NCBI GenBank assembly: GCA_002205965.3
Contig: NADL03000641.1
Location: 310,001 to 374,000 of the forward strand
Direction of reading: 5' to 3'
Length of the DNA stretch: 64,000 bases
Source of the DNA: Kappaphycus alvarezii
Taxonomy: Eukaryota; Rhodophyta; Florideophyceae; Gigartinales; Solieriaceae
Shown: positions 12,601 through 23,705 of the stretch, in pieces
Layout: every line of letters begins with the position of its first letter
Position numbering within the stretch: the stretch's first letter is position 1
Notes under the pieces: generated by a model
What the model saw: only the letters and a program-made list of their open reading frames with translations
Database searches by the model: none
Told to the model about the DNA's origin: nothing
Position numbers and translations under genes: made by a program

Positions 12601-14419
12601 CTTCATCGAGAATGCGATCTACTACCTACTTGTCTCCCAATTTTGCGGTTGCTTCCTCTTCTCTTGTATCGTTGCCAATGTTTGTTGATGGTGTTGCGGC
12701 TTGTACTGATGCCGCGCGAATGCTTGAGAAGGTAACGTGCGTAGGCCGGGGTGTTACGGTGAGTTGATCCGGGTTGACGCGTCCAACCAATCCATCGCTG
12801 TCAAGAATAAGGGTTCGGCCGTCATTCCGCAGAAGTTTGTATAGTCCTTTTGCATTATATTCCATTTTTCCTATGTTATGCTCGGGTTGTCCAATTATAC
12901 TCAATCGCCAGAGCTAACTCTTATTTTGTTCAAGCTTAATCCTTTGTTGAAGTCGCGCAGATAACGCTCTTGCGTCTTCTAAAGGCGTCGGTAGGCCGAA
13001 TTTACAGCTTTGTCAAGCCTCGAAATGAAATCGGTTTTCGATCTTACCTTTAGCCGAGCTCGGCTTGTAACACTGTGATGCAACGAAAGTTTAGGTAGTA
13101 GTCGACTAAGCACCAAGTCGAAAGGATTTTTGCTGGTTGAACTATGGACATGTAAATTGTATACAAACGTCAGTGTGGCCGCATATTGATCCCAGTCCGA
13201 CTGATGTTCGTTCACGTAACCTCGTAACATGGCTGCCAAAGTTCCGTTGTACCTTTTCAATTGACCATTATTTGTGGATGGTAAGTTTTTCTGAACTTTT
13301 TAACTACTTGCAAGTGTCTACACACAGCTTTAAAAAACTTGGCAGAAAACTGCTTTCCATTTTCTCTCAAGATAGTCTCCGGTGGGCCATACTTGAATAC
13401 CCAAAAGGTTGCCGAACGCAACAATCACCTTGTAAGCAGAGATAACATCCAATTGTACTACTTGTGTGAGTTTTGAGAAGAGACAAGTCATGACTAAGAG
13501 AAACTTGTTGCAAAATTCGGTCTCTGGGAGGGGTCCTATCAAGTCCACGGCGACGTACTTTGACTTTTTTGTGGTCCGGAAAAAATTCAGTTAGTTCGTC
13601 TTTTGGCGTAACCTGATGCGATTCTTTTCACAATGGTTGCAGTTCCTTAACGTTGCGTAACAATCAGCTACCATGTCTGGCCAATAATACGTCAAGCGTA
13701 GAGGCTCTCACATTCTCGTCTGGCCAGGATGTCCTGCTAACGAAGCGTGATGCGATGGCTTCGAGACTTGAGCGTGCAATTATTTTGGAAGCACGATCTG
13801 AATTTGGCCATCGATCGGACTTCGCCGTTTCAGGATTCCATCCCTCCTTCAAAGAAAGCAGACAGTTTTAAGCGTCGCGGTTGCTTGGCCAAAACTGTCT
13901 GACAAAAATCATCGTTCTCCTGTTCTTCCACCACTTCATCGTAAGAGGTGGGGCTCGGCAGCTCCTCTGACACAGAGCCAGCTGTCTGCTCTTGCTTGTA
14001 TGCTGCGGTACGGATGTAGTCTGCACATTCAGGTCCCAATGATGAGTGTATCCAAGTCCTCCGGATCCACCATACCCTCATAATCAAACGCTTCGGTGGC
14101 CAACTGTTGTCTACGTAGGCGACGAGTCGTGGGTAATGCAACATGAAAGGATAAAACTTTTATGGCACCACCAATCGGTCGGTCATCATAATCATCTTGA
14201 GGCCGAGTCAAACTTGATAAAGCATCGGGAAGTGGTTTCACTCTTCCCGGCTTCTACACAATAGCGAACTCGTATTCGGCCAAGCGCAGTCTCCAACGAA
14301 TCAATCGATCGAATGTACCTGCCAACCCCATGAGCCATTTGAATGCGTTGTGGTCAGTTCTGATAGTGAATTTGGTTTCTCCGATGTACGATTGACAGTA
14401 TCCTTCTCGGACCTCATCG

Positions 14420-14796
14420 TAAACGCGCCGATCGTGTTGGGATTCTGTGAGACCGAGTTGGAAGGCGTCCTCACGCGTGACCTAGTCACTGACGCAGTGA
14501 ATTACATAGTCCGTAATGTTAGTTCCAAAGAAACCGAGGAACTCCTGGCGCGAAACGCGGTACGGATGACTTCCGCAAGAATCGTTGTGTATGAAGAAGT
14601 GGTTCCACTTCTCCCAACCAAGGCATAGCAGCCTGTTAATGTCGGACCGTTCCGATAAAAGGCATATGAGGTTCGCTCGTGCTACTACAGGGGGTCCCTT
14701 TGCACGGCGGGCGACCCGCGCCGCCTTCGTGGCAATAATCTTGCGAGGGGCACGAACACCTGTGCTCAAACGAGTAAGTTGCTTGGTGCGAGCCAC
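14420..14796 (-). pseudogene. histone H3 pseudogene
   Basis: From 14796 the minus strand reads V-ARTKQLTRLSTGVRAPRK, then IIATKAARVARRAKG, which follows the H3 tail (ARTKQTARKSTGGKAPRK / QLATKAARKSAP) residue for residue over about 30 positions. Further on, LGFFGTNITDYVIH matches the H3 helix region LVGLFEDTNLCAIH, and about 20 residues later VTREDAFQLGL matches VTIMPKDIQLA. The family is 135-136 residues. Here the spacing to the IH pair is about 13 codons short. The initiator is GTG instead of ATG, K9, K14 and K27 are replaced, and a stop follows the IH region, so it cannot encode a working histone. Upstream DNA continues like a normal 5' flank, which argues for a copied genomic gene and not a bare cDNA. 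The tail match is strong; the middle is weak. Confidence 0.78.
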
Positions 14797-15186
14797 CGTT
14801 GCGGGAGAAGAGAAGAACGATTTTCGAAATGCTTTTGAGCGATTGAAGATGTGGGAAGAAGGTAAATGGTTGTTGGACGATGGAGAATGTGGCACCGCTG
14901 GGCGTATACCGCCTGTTTATCAGCACCTCGGTCGTTCGCCCGACGGGGGTTAAGTATATTGATGTGATCTGGTGAATGGTTGACAAGAAGGGTAGAGGAC
15001 GTGGTCTGGGAGTGATTTGGACAGGGAGAGAGTAGACAAGAGGGCCCCTAGATGTGTGGGGGTTGGTGCTGGAGTCCGTTATTTCTTTTGCGGCGCCCGT
15101 GGCCCACAATGAGTGGGGAGGCGCGTCACGCGAGTTTGGTGTCGCGGGACCACTAGCGTTGCAGTCTAATTGGACCGGTTCGCTCG

Positions 15187-15280
15187 CACAGTATACAGTA
15201 CCACTGTACCCTGTACGAGCGGGGAGCGGGCTCATACAGTGTACAGTGGGTAGTGCACACTGTACAGGTACTGTACGAAC
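15187..15280. promoter_or_regulatory. TACAGTA/CTGTAC motif cluster (inside the H3 insert)
   Basis: At least six half-sites (ATACAGTA, ACTGTACC, CTGTACGA, TACAGTGTACAG, ACTGTACAGG, TACTGTAC) within 95 bp. The same motif family clusters upstream of host genes at 28.85, 32.0, 33.1 and 42.7 kb. It lies 390-490 bp upstream of the H3 start, consistent with a transplanted host promoter region (inference). Confidence 0.4.
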
Positions 15281-17249
15281 ATAGAAACCCTGGGCTTGCA
15301 GCCCCTGTAAGAAGGCGAAAGGGCTGCCGGAACCCAAAGAAAGGAGAGGATACGTTCCGCTTGGCCGCAGAAAGAAAGTAAAACAGAAAACAAGCATTTC
15401 AAAAAGGAAATCTATTTGGTTCTTAAATGTTTGAAAGGTGCGGTTCGTCTATCCCCCGGTGTATGCTAGACGTGTTCAGGTTAATGGTTAATGCCACTAG
15501 CGTGCCTAAATGGCTGGATCAAAGTCTGTCAGCAGGCATGATGCATTGGACATCACTGCTGCTGCCGCATTCCTCTGGGTTAAAAGCGCTCGAATCGCCT
15601 CGTATGTCTCCATTGCCCTAACAGCCACGTTCCGCGCCACGTCTGTTAGCACTGCGTACAAAATTCTATTACGGTGAGAAAGTTTACTTTACCACAGACA
15701 TATGCAGGTGCAACATGCAAAGTCCTGAATACTCCACCGTAAAAACCTAAAACAATTAGGTTTGAATAGGGTGGACACTATTATATTCATGGAATTAGAG
15801 GCCCAGGATAATTCACTACTGTATGCCGCAAGTATCTTTGTCGTTACAGTGACTTACAGTATTCGATACAAAAAACCGTCGCAGCCATTGTGGCAGCTCC
15901 GGTCCCGTTGGAGCGAGTAAATACTGCGTCGCTGGGTCGCCGTGCTACCCTCTTTTTTAACGTAATAAAGGTTTAATTTTCGTAGTACTACTGAAGGGTT
16001 GTTATGACCAAAGTACTGCCAAAACACTCCCTTTTTGTGGCCGAGTAATTATACTCAGCGTTGGTCAAAACACGTGACTAATACCCAACAGAAAGATACT
16101 CTCCATCTTCTTGTTCTTGTAACAAGGAGCACCGTACTTGGTAAGCACTTACATCCGTATCCAACATATAGTGACAGCCAAGTATTGGGAAAACCCAGAA
16201 AGGGAGAAATGTTAAAGTCTCCTTCAACTTCAAAGGCTTTCCTTTGGGTGGCCGTGTGGTTTTAAAATTTTCCAGGGCCTCCGTCTTTACGCAACATCAT
16301 CGTGAGTGGTCGAGCAGTCCCAGCGAATCCTTTTACAAACTTTCTGTAGACGTTGCACGCTCCAATGAAAGACCGCAGCTCCGTCAGATTGCGAAGGAAA
16401 ACGTTTTCCGAAACAGCGTTCTTGTTGTTCACGGCCACCTGAAGTTTTCCTGGGTGGACGACATAACCAAGATAATTCATAGAAGACTGGAAAAGAAAGC
16501 ACTTCTTCAGTTTCAAAGAGATACCGGCCGCTGTTAGCAGCCTGAGTACTTGATTTAAATGTCCAATGTTTTCCTTAATGTCCTTTGAGAACACGATAAC
16601 ATCGTCCCAGTATACCAAGCACACTTGCCAGCGTACTCCGGACAAAACGATGTCCAAGGCGCTCTGAAATGTTGCCGGGGCATTCATCAATCCAAATGGC
16701 ATCCGAAGGAAACGAAAAGTTCCTATGTGTGACGTGAGGGCTGTATTTTCACGATCCTTTTTGGCGATGGGTACTTGGCAGTACCCGCAATTGGCATCCA
16801 ATGTGGAGAAGACGGCCGTTTCTCCAGAGCAGTCTATACAGTCATCCATTCTCGGTAAGTGGTATGAATTAGCGATGGTTTTTACGTTCAGTCGGCGGTA
16901 TTCTACGCAAAAGGGCTTCGAAACCTCCGGATTAGGGACCAGTACAATGGTTAATTGGAATTTTTTGTCCTTATTTTAACTTGGCATAGAACGAGAGGTT
17001 CAGAATATGTCCTGTGCTTCTATTCGGGATAACGGGTTCCTTGTGCTCTCTTTTCTTCTATTTGGCAGACGTCTTACTTAAGGTTCTTAAAAGAGACCCA
17101 TTGGCAATGGTCAGAATGCCAGACACGGAAAAAGTAGCTGCGCGTCAACAAGCCTTTGTGTGTAATTATTCGATGATTCGAAAGATTTGTTGCGGAGCGC
17201 ATACTTTAAAGTCATGCCTTGAGCAATCCTGAGACGCAGTTCTACAGAA

Positions 17250-17800
17250 TATGTTAAATAATGGTTAGACCCATGATTATTACGTTGAAAACATGTTCTT
17301 CATTGTACCAAACGGTATCGTTATTGCTTGTACGATTAATGCATGTGGGGCAATACATTATTCTATCATTGCAAAGATGGGTGGTGTTTAAAACAAGCTT
17401 AAAAATGTATTTGATCAACACGGCGGACAGCGTGTCGTAGATTCACCATCTTCAAAACGTAATTTCCCTTTCCGAATCAAACTGTCTCAGAACTGCGTGG
17501 TATAAAGTGACGAAACTGCAGATTCACTGTCAATGCTACGGCAAGCGATATTTATTCGACAAGCCTCGAAATGAGATATGGGAGCGTTTTAAAGGACATA
17601 ACTGTGACTGAAAGACAAATTTACCTACGTAGGAAGGGCGTAAAGGAAGCTCTTTTCAACATTTGTGGTCCTGTTATTCAACTTAAGGTCACGATTAGTG
17701 GTGATTTATCAAATTCTTCATAAATTCATGCCAGACATGAATTAAGAGATAAATCACTTCTTATTACAGTGAAACGGTAAATAATTATGTTCCGTTCTCC
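17250..17800. other. AT-rich non-coding spacer
   Basis: No frame, domain or repeat recognised. It lies just upstream (5' on the minus strand) of Gypsy copy B and may contain its degenerate 5' end. Confidence 0.4.
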
Positions 17801-18480
17801 CGGAACCGTCGCATTCAATATCGACACCACGTTTTCCCAGTAGCAAGCGTCATAAGTTGCATCATCTTATCACTCCTTTGTCGATAATTTTCTCTTCTTT
17901 CCCGTTCTTCAGTTCTTTGCTCTTCACGAAACTTATGTTCTTCTTCTTGCCGTAACCTCTCTTCTTCTCAATCCATCATACGCTGTCATTGCTCCTCATC
18001 ACGTCTCAATTGCTCTTGATGCATTGAAATTATCAAAGCTTCCATAATCGTATTGTCCTCTTGTTTCACATTTGGCGTAGTTCTTCTCCTAACTAGTGGT
18101 CGGGGTAAAAGTGTCACAGTGGCTGTGCTATTACAGACAGCTACCAGAGGGATACTATTTTCTCCTTCCGAAATAGGAAATGACCCATCTGATCCAGTTT
18201 CTTCGTATGACGTAGGTCGCAACGCTATCATTTCGTTGTTAAATTCGTCTGTGTGCTCGTCTCCCGACGCCTCTGCATTTTCGATGTTTGCTCCCTCAGT
18301 CATTTCCTCTCAAATAGCCTTTGTATTAAGAACATCCGGGGAATAGTCGGATCCCCAGTCGGCATATTTGTGCTGCACCTTGCAGAAAATTTTCTAGGGA
18401 GGGGGTCCGCTTTTCGCTTCCGCAAGGATATCTGGTCTCGTGCAGATGAGACACCCTTTCCCATTCATCCTTGCCTAGCG
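17800..18480 (-). pseudogene. Glu-rich coiled-coil protein remnant, possibly a transposon DNA-binding accessory
   Basis: The minus strand reads a lysine/tryptophan-containing stretch (FCKVQHKYADWGSDYSPDVLNT) at about 18330-18400, an acidic linker (17986-18303), then a long E/R/Q-rich helix (EEERLRQEEEHKFREEQR) ending in KMMQLMTLATGK at about 17850. This layout (SANT/Myb-like N-terminus, acidic linker, C-terminal coiled coil) is common in Harbinger-type and Myb/SANT-like transposon accessory proteins. In-frame stops are present, so it is broken. Upstream minus-strand frames to 19080 are Ser/Thr/Pro-rich and could be its N-terminal part. The family assignment is a guess from layout only. Confidence 0.3.
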
Positions 18481-18499
18481 GAAGATGCTCTATAAGTGA

Positions 18500-19630
18500 A
18501 TCAAGCCAATTGTCTGTCTCGCCCTGAGAAAAACATTTCGTCGACGATTCGTCTGACGTGTCTTGCCCTTCATGATTTTTGCCTCAGCGGGAAGCCGTGT
18601 TGCGGTTGTTTTGTAGAGAGGTATAGTGGTTGGTCTTGTAGTTCTCATGTGCATGCCGATAGAATTTGAATGTACAGCAGCGTTTTCAGGGAGTGATGCG
18701 GTAGCCAAAGGAGAGGCAGAACGGGAAGACGAAACCTGCGGAGTTTGGCTTTATTGTTGGTCAAAGGTCGCTGGTGTTCTGTCATTAGCTGCTGATGCTC
18801 CGCAATTGTTTAATGCGGACGGTTGTCCGGTTATCGAAAGCGGAGGAAGCACGTCAAGACTCGTGGTATTAGGCGGTGGAGAGCTCATTTTGCAAACGAA
18901 TATACGCAGGCGCGGATGGGATGGATTCTCAGATGTTGACAGACGGGATGCGTGTAGGTGTGAAGGCACGAAACTCGTACTGGCAGGAAAATTGGGATTT
19001 ACTACCGACGCTGAGATGCTGGAGATGGTTAAGGGCATGGTAGAAATTGTCGATTTGTGTTGCATCGAATGTAGCAAACGGAGTGCTTTGATTACAAATT
19101 GCGCTGTAAATTGTGATTTGCGATTTTAGGATACATCCAATGAGCGCGACTTTCTACGGGCTTCCAAAGTACCAAAAAAAAACACTCTTTTGTTCAGCAG
19201 CCAGTAAGCCGCGCTGGGCCTCTCAAGCTTCAGGTCATGAGCGAACCAAGGCGCGGCAAGTGACGGCACCGGACGTGAGTCGGAGGACGAGGGGCGTCCG
19301 GGTGTTGACTGAACGGTCGTGCTGGTCGGAGGGGGTGGTGCAGCGGAGTACTGCGGAGGAGGCGCCACTTGCGGGGGCATCTCGCACGGGTGTACGGATT
19401 GCACCGTTCGTGTCGAGCACAAGAGTTGGGCACGTACAGTATCCTAGGCCATAGTTCATTGTAGTGCGAAGTTTTGTAGGTTTCCAGAACAACATGGGCT
19501 AAGGCACTGATGCTGCATTTCTGTAGTGAGTGGTTGCGGAGTTACTTTTGGCGGCATCATTTCCTAGTTTGCGATATCAGTGGTCCCGTCAGCAGAGGTG
19601 TGTGACTCGAGTTGATCATGCCTCAGTCAT
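18500..19630. other. no clear gene; ambiguous low-complexity frames on both strands
   Basis: A 167-codon plus frame (18626-19129) and several minus frames (18751-19077, 19126-19422) overlap. None has a recognisable domain, and the minus frames are Ser/Thr/Pro/Ala-rich. No gene is called. Confidence 0.35.
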
Positions 19631-19634
19631 CATA

Positions 19635-21352
19635 TCAACGGGGGAAATGGTGACCTTCTAATGTCAAGTTGTGAAATGGGGACAGAGAGTATCTGGACCA
19701 GCCGTAGGCATTACTTCTGAGAGCTGTCGCTAGTGATACGTATTTTGCGATGATCGTCATAACAGCCGTGTACTGGAGGACGAACAATGAGACACGTGTA
19801 CATAAGGAATGAAACTCAGAATGACGGTGTCTACCACGCCTCTCAGCCATACAGTTGCTAAGGTCTTGGAGAGCCTTGAGACTACAATTTCCAATGTGTC
19901 CATTGATGTCAATGACAAGGGGGATGAGTCGTAAGCCTTCTTGGTCGCAAGCCGCAGAATAGTATGCTACTTTCTTCTTCTCGGCACGGTCAGGAGTAGA
20001 TGCACCATTGTCAGCTAAGTTGCGGTATGGGGCAAAGTGGGGGCTGACAATGGTGACATCCAAGGCCATAGGAGATGGGGCGAACAGGGAATCCTCAATG
20101 ACGAAGTCGAGGGCTCGCCGCTCATTGGGCCTCTTGTGCAGATCTGCTGCGAGGACACGCTCCCGTTTGACGGAAAGGGAAATGGCGGGGTGCGAGATTT
20201 CGTAGTATAACAGGTCGCGCAGGCGGTTGTGCCGGCGTACCTCCCCGATACCACCCTTGCATATAGCCGCGTGATGTCCGAGCTCGTCAAGGTCAGGGGG
20301 AACGTCGGAGTGGCCGGAGAGGCATGTGGGGCAGGGATCCGAGCCGCGGAAGACCTGAGCTCCGAGGCGTGCAGAGACCATCGTGCGCCAGATCTCGCCA
20401 TGTGTATACAGGCCATTGGAGGGAGGGGCAGGGTGGAGAAAGTGGCTGAGTCGGTGGAGGACTGCACCGAGAGAAGCCGCGAGCAATGATGGTTGTGGTG
20501 GTGTGCGGAGAAAGATTGGCGCAACTTCACCAGGTGGGATTGGTGCAAATGCTCAGTAATAGCGTGTTGTAAGGAGCGAGAGGTCGTTGTGTCCAATCGG
20601 GGGATGGCCTCAAGCAGTGCCTCTATTCGGAGTTCCAAGGGTAAGTCCAGGTCTGCGGAGAGTCTGTCGTAAGCGGGAGCGAGGAGACATGCTGTACGAG
20701 CATACGGAGTTGCTAGCAGTCGATTAACGAGGTTGAAGCTTGAAAGGAAGGAGGTGGTGAAGGCGATGATGTTAACAATCTTTGATGGGGTGAGTCCTAG
20801 GCCGCCAAATCGGAACGGTAGGGACGCCTGGAGCCACTGATTGTCGTCGACTTTGCGATGAGTCCGCTCGAAAGCCCTTCGCATCCCCTTGTCAAAAGAT
20901 TTGACAAGAGGATTAGTAATTTGCGGCGGGGCAGTTCGAAACAAGAACATCACGAGGGAGCACGATGCGTAGTAGCGAAGGATTTGGAACGAAATTTGCG
21001 GATCGTTGAGGAGGGCGAGAGAGGACCACAAGGCTTGCGCGTTCACAAGAGCTTGGCGAGCGAGGGTGATAGAGGCAGATGTGGTGCCTACCGGGCTTCC
21101 CAGGACTGTAGTGGCATCCGAGGTGATGACGTCGCATGGAAAGCCAGGGAGGGAGGCGTTGGGGTGAAGAGAGGGCCACCATGGTGATTTCTTGTTAGGG
21201 TTGAAGTTAACGTTAAGTCCGTGTTGTGGGCCGTGCTGCTGGAGGTAGAGCAGGATTTGCTTAGAGCAACGGGGGCCTAATATCAAAGTACTGCATAAAT
21301 TTTCAGCCAGTACAACGGCTATCGTCTGGTCCAACAGTCTGCAGGCTGACAT
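19635..21352 (-). mobile_element. 5'-truncated non-LTR retrotransposon (RT C-terminus + restriction-like endonuclease)
   Basis: The minus strand reads a reverse-transcriptase C-terminal half (20500-21352): it begins at a degenerate catalytic box (RLLDQTIAVV, where YLDD would be expected), then GLNVNFNPNKK, VLGSPVG and WLQASLPFRFGGLGL, the usual thumb/connection landmarks of LINE-type RTs in algae and oomycetes. One frameshift near 20490 moves the reading to 19635-20486, which carries a CPTC...H...C zinc motif (about 20250-20335) and a PD-(D/E)XK-like endonuclease pattern: RRHNRLRD, RRALDFVIED, ALDVTIVSP, KKKVAYY, LIPLVIDINGHIG. This matches the C-terminal restriction-like endonuclease arrangement of R2/CRE-like lineages. 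Everything upstream of the RT catalytic box is missing, the usual result of incomplete target-primed reverse transcription. No poly(A) end was seen. Confidence 0.8.
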
Positions 21353-21657
21353 ATTCGACCGATCAAGTCTACGCGTATGAGAGCACTTTTGTACGTTACT
21401 TTGGATCGCTCACTGAACATCAGCGCTCGAATCAATACGCCTGGTGTTGCTCTTTTTTCCGTCTCCAACTGGAATGCTGTTTTCTTTGGGAACAGAAACG
21501 TATCTTCTCCAGGAAGACCATGTGCCCAAGTCTTGCATTGCAGTACACGAGTATGAATTGTTAAGGTTTACTGGACCTTTAAATCTTTACTTGTTACTTA
21601 ACGACCATGCTACACTCTTTCCGTCCTAGAATAAGATGGATTCCTCATTCAATTGCT

Positions 21658-23705
21658 CTAGAATCCCTCACGTAGCCCATCCATTGAGTATAATAGTAGC
21701 TGCGTCGCGTCATCTGAGCTTACCTTTCCAATGACTCTCTGCGGCTCATTAAATAAAAGGGGGGATTTGCGTATATTAATTGTTTTGCTTGCTGGATTTC
21801 CGTTCCCGCTCATGGGGTTGTTACTAAACAGGGCCATTCGAACCCCCGACCTCCGTAAACCTTTGATGAATCGCCATGATTTCCGAATGCCCCAGTTTTG
21901 CATTCCCATCCAACTCACAACAAGGTCAAGGTTATTGGGTATGGCGCTCTCGATGTCCTCCGGTGAAGACTGAATGAACCCTCCTGAAATGTCTCCAAAC
22001 GCCTCTTTCAGGTCATCGTTAGAGGCCCCTGCCTCATCCATATCTACACAGTAAAACTGCAGACCAGGCAATTCAACCTCTAGCCGCATCACAACCTCTG
22101 GCATCCAAGAGGACACTTCTCGGCAAGGAGCCGCTGCCAGTGAGAATACTTTCTCGGTTTTGGCGATCTTGTATACCATTGAAGACAATTGCGTCGTGTT
22201 GTGGCCGTTAACGATACCCTTCTTACTCCCAGTATACTTTGTACCAGGTTTCTGTACTTCATTTTCGGTGCTTGGTACTGATTCTGCAACTGTTGCTTCT
22301 TCTTGAGTCCCGTTGTTCCTTTCATCACCAAGGTTCCACTTGCCCCTATCTTGTCGATCATCTCCGCTTTTTAACTCTGCATTGTTTCCACTGCTATTGT
22401 TAATCTCCGATTCGGACTCTTCGTGAGACTCGCCTACGGCTGTTCCTGTTGCATTTTCATTATAATGATGAGAGGAGCTTGCATCTTGATCACGAACAAC
22501 TTCTCTTGGATATGATCGCGATTGTATCCCCTCTCCACCCCTTCTCCATTCATTTCATTTTGGAGTATTCCACCTGGCAACGGGCCTTGCGCCATGCTAT
22601 GGTCATAATCGCTGCGCTTTCCTTCTCCGTGCAAAGATTCATGAACATCTGGTCCCGAGTCAGAGCTGTCCATCGGTTTTCCAACGCCATTAATTTGCTC
22701 TGCAACTGCAGTTTCTTCCTCCTCCTGATCTTCCTCCGAGTATTCCTCTTCATCTTGTACAGACTCTGCAAAGCTCGGAGCGATTGAAAATTTGTCACCA
22801 CCCTCCTCTGGCTTGAAACCTTTAATCAGATCTTCAGCGTTAGCCGGCATTCTGTGGAAAGTCGAGTCTCCGTCAGATGATTCATCACCAGATCCTGCTG
22901 TTATCTCTGCTCTTACGGTTTGGTTCTCTGAGTCAATTCTGTGCTTGGCGATGGGTGAATCTCTTTCAAACTCTTCTTCTGCCTCATCAAGTACATCTGC
23001 CGCGAGCTTGGAAATGGCGGAGTCAAGCGAGCCTGTTATGTATCGAAACAGTCTCACATGCCACGTCGAATGATCAATTGCTCTCTCAACAAATTGAAGG
23101 TATTGAGACTCAATGGTTTGCTCCGGAATTCTCCTAGCTGCCTGAGAAGCGAGAAAGTCGAGGGTTTTTCTTCGTAGCGAGTTTAGAAACTCTCTTGCTT
23201 TTTGCCTCACACGATCACTAGTTTGCTCAGCAAACTCGGTGTTTGGATATCGCTTAACGATTCATTGCCAGGCATAACGTTCACCGAAGAATCTTTGAAT
23301 AATTTGTTTTCCTCGGAAACATGGATGCTGCTAGGCCCACCTGCGGTAGACTGCTTTCCAAGGGAATCATCAGTGGAGTGTTTGTTAACAGTCTGTTTCC
23401 TAGGCGAACTTGCATGAGATGACCTGCGAGTGGATGACATGTTTCTGTTCCGGCTGCGAACAAATGTGCTGCTGGAGGACTTGTTACGGACACCGTTGTC
23501 ATGTGTGAAATTAGTCCTGGGAGAGATCTTCACGCGATGGGTCATGCTGGACCTTTTTTTCTTGCGGAAATTTCTGAAGATGAGTTATTTCTGAACGACC
23601 TAGGAAGAGTTTGGGAGGTTTCGTGAAGAGGAACAACGCTACTTCTTGACTTGAGAAAGAGCAAAATAAAAATTGATGAATGGAAGAGAAAGGCAAAAGA
23701 CTTCA
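21658..23705 (-). CDS. putative secretory protein with a class I methyltransferase-like domain
   Basis: The start at 23705 is ATG followed by a convincing signal peptide or type II anchor (MKSFAFLFHSSIFILLFLK). Next comes a long Ser/Asn-rich then Asp/Glu-rich disordered region (about 22200-23540) with a helical stretch at 23050-23200 (RQKAREFLNSLRRKTLDFLA). The C-terminal about 170 residues (21658-22188) look like a Rossmann methyltransferase fold: VFSLAAAPCREVSSWMP (SAM-loop position), FYCVDMDEA (acidic end of strand 2), DLVVSWMGMQNWG, SWRFIKGLRRSGVRMALFSNN, INIRKSPLLF, QLLLYSM. Similar uncharacterised proteins exist, to my recollection, in red algae and oomycetes. The reading needs three +1 corrections: an A7 run at 23,551-23,557, near 23,225, and a G4 run near 22,530. 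All look like missing single bases, so the gene is either mis-sequenced or newly decayed. Substrate unknown; secretory-pathway location is inferred. Confidence 0.6.

Larger units (their letters stand above)
14400..15990 (-). other. ~1.6 kb host-derived segment inserted in Gypsy copy B
   Basis: Both edges are defined by the interrupted RNase H domain: the first half of the domain stops near 15990 and the second half resumes near 14395. The segment contains a decayed histone H3 coding region (14420-14796), then its likely 5' leader and upstream DNA, including a TACAGTA/TACTGTA cluster at 15187-15280 like those upstream of host genes in this window. At the edges, read on the minus strand, TCAGTAGTAC and TCAATCGTAC are similar and could be a diverged target-site duplication. 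How it moved (DNA-level copying, capture by an element, or recombination) is unknown. Everything from 15300 to 15990 is otherwise unrecognised. Confidence 0.6.
12620..17250 (-). mobile_element. Ty3/Gypsy LTR retrotransposon, broken and interrupted (copy B)
   Basis: Minus strand. Reverse transcriptase lies at about 16262-16960 and is well preserved: VEYRRLNVKTIANSYHLP, then DANCGYCQV, TFRFLRMPFGLMNAPATFQ, and the catalytic box as VYWDDVIVF. RNase H follows and is split by an insertion: its first half (YMLDTDVSAYQ..., EYNYSATKRECF) is at about 16010-16200 and its second half (FTIRTDHNAFKWLMGL, RLIRWRLRLAEYEFAIV) at about 14230-14395. Integrase occupies about 12630-13760, with an H2C2-type finger (CNHCEKNRIRLR), a core (DLIGPLPETEF) and a tail at 12626-12904. 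The domain order is Gypsy. The 1.6 kb insertion at about 14.4-16.0 kb carries a histone H3 relic. A fossil with several breaks, but younger-looking than copy A. Confidence 0.85.

Noticed and set aside
14636-15397. 253-codon minus frame
   Set aside because: Overlaps the H3 relic in another frame; Ser/Thr/Pro/Cys mix without a domain, and includes the TACAGTA cluster.
18626-19129. 167-codon plus frame
   Set aside because: Opposed by equally long minus frames, no domain, within transposon remains.
21830-21865. tRNA-like T-arm (minus strand GGGGGTTCGAATGGCCC)
   Set aside because: It lies inside the methyltransferase-like coding region and encodes a well-fitting part of it; no matching acceptor, D or anticodon arms nearby.
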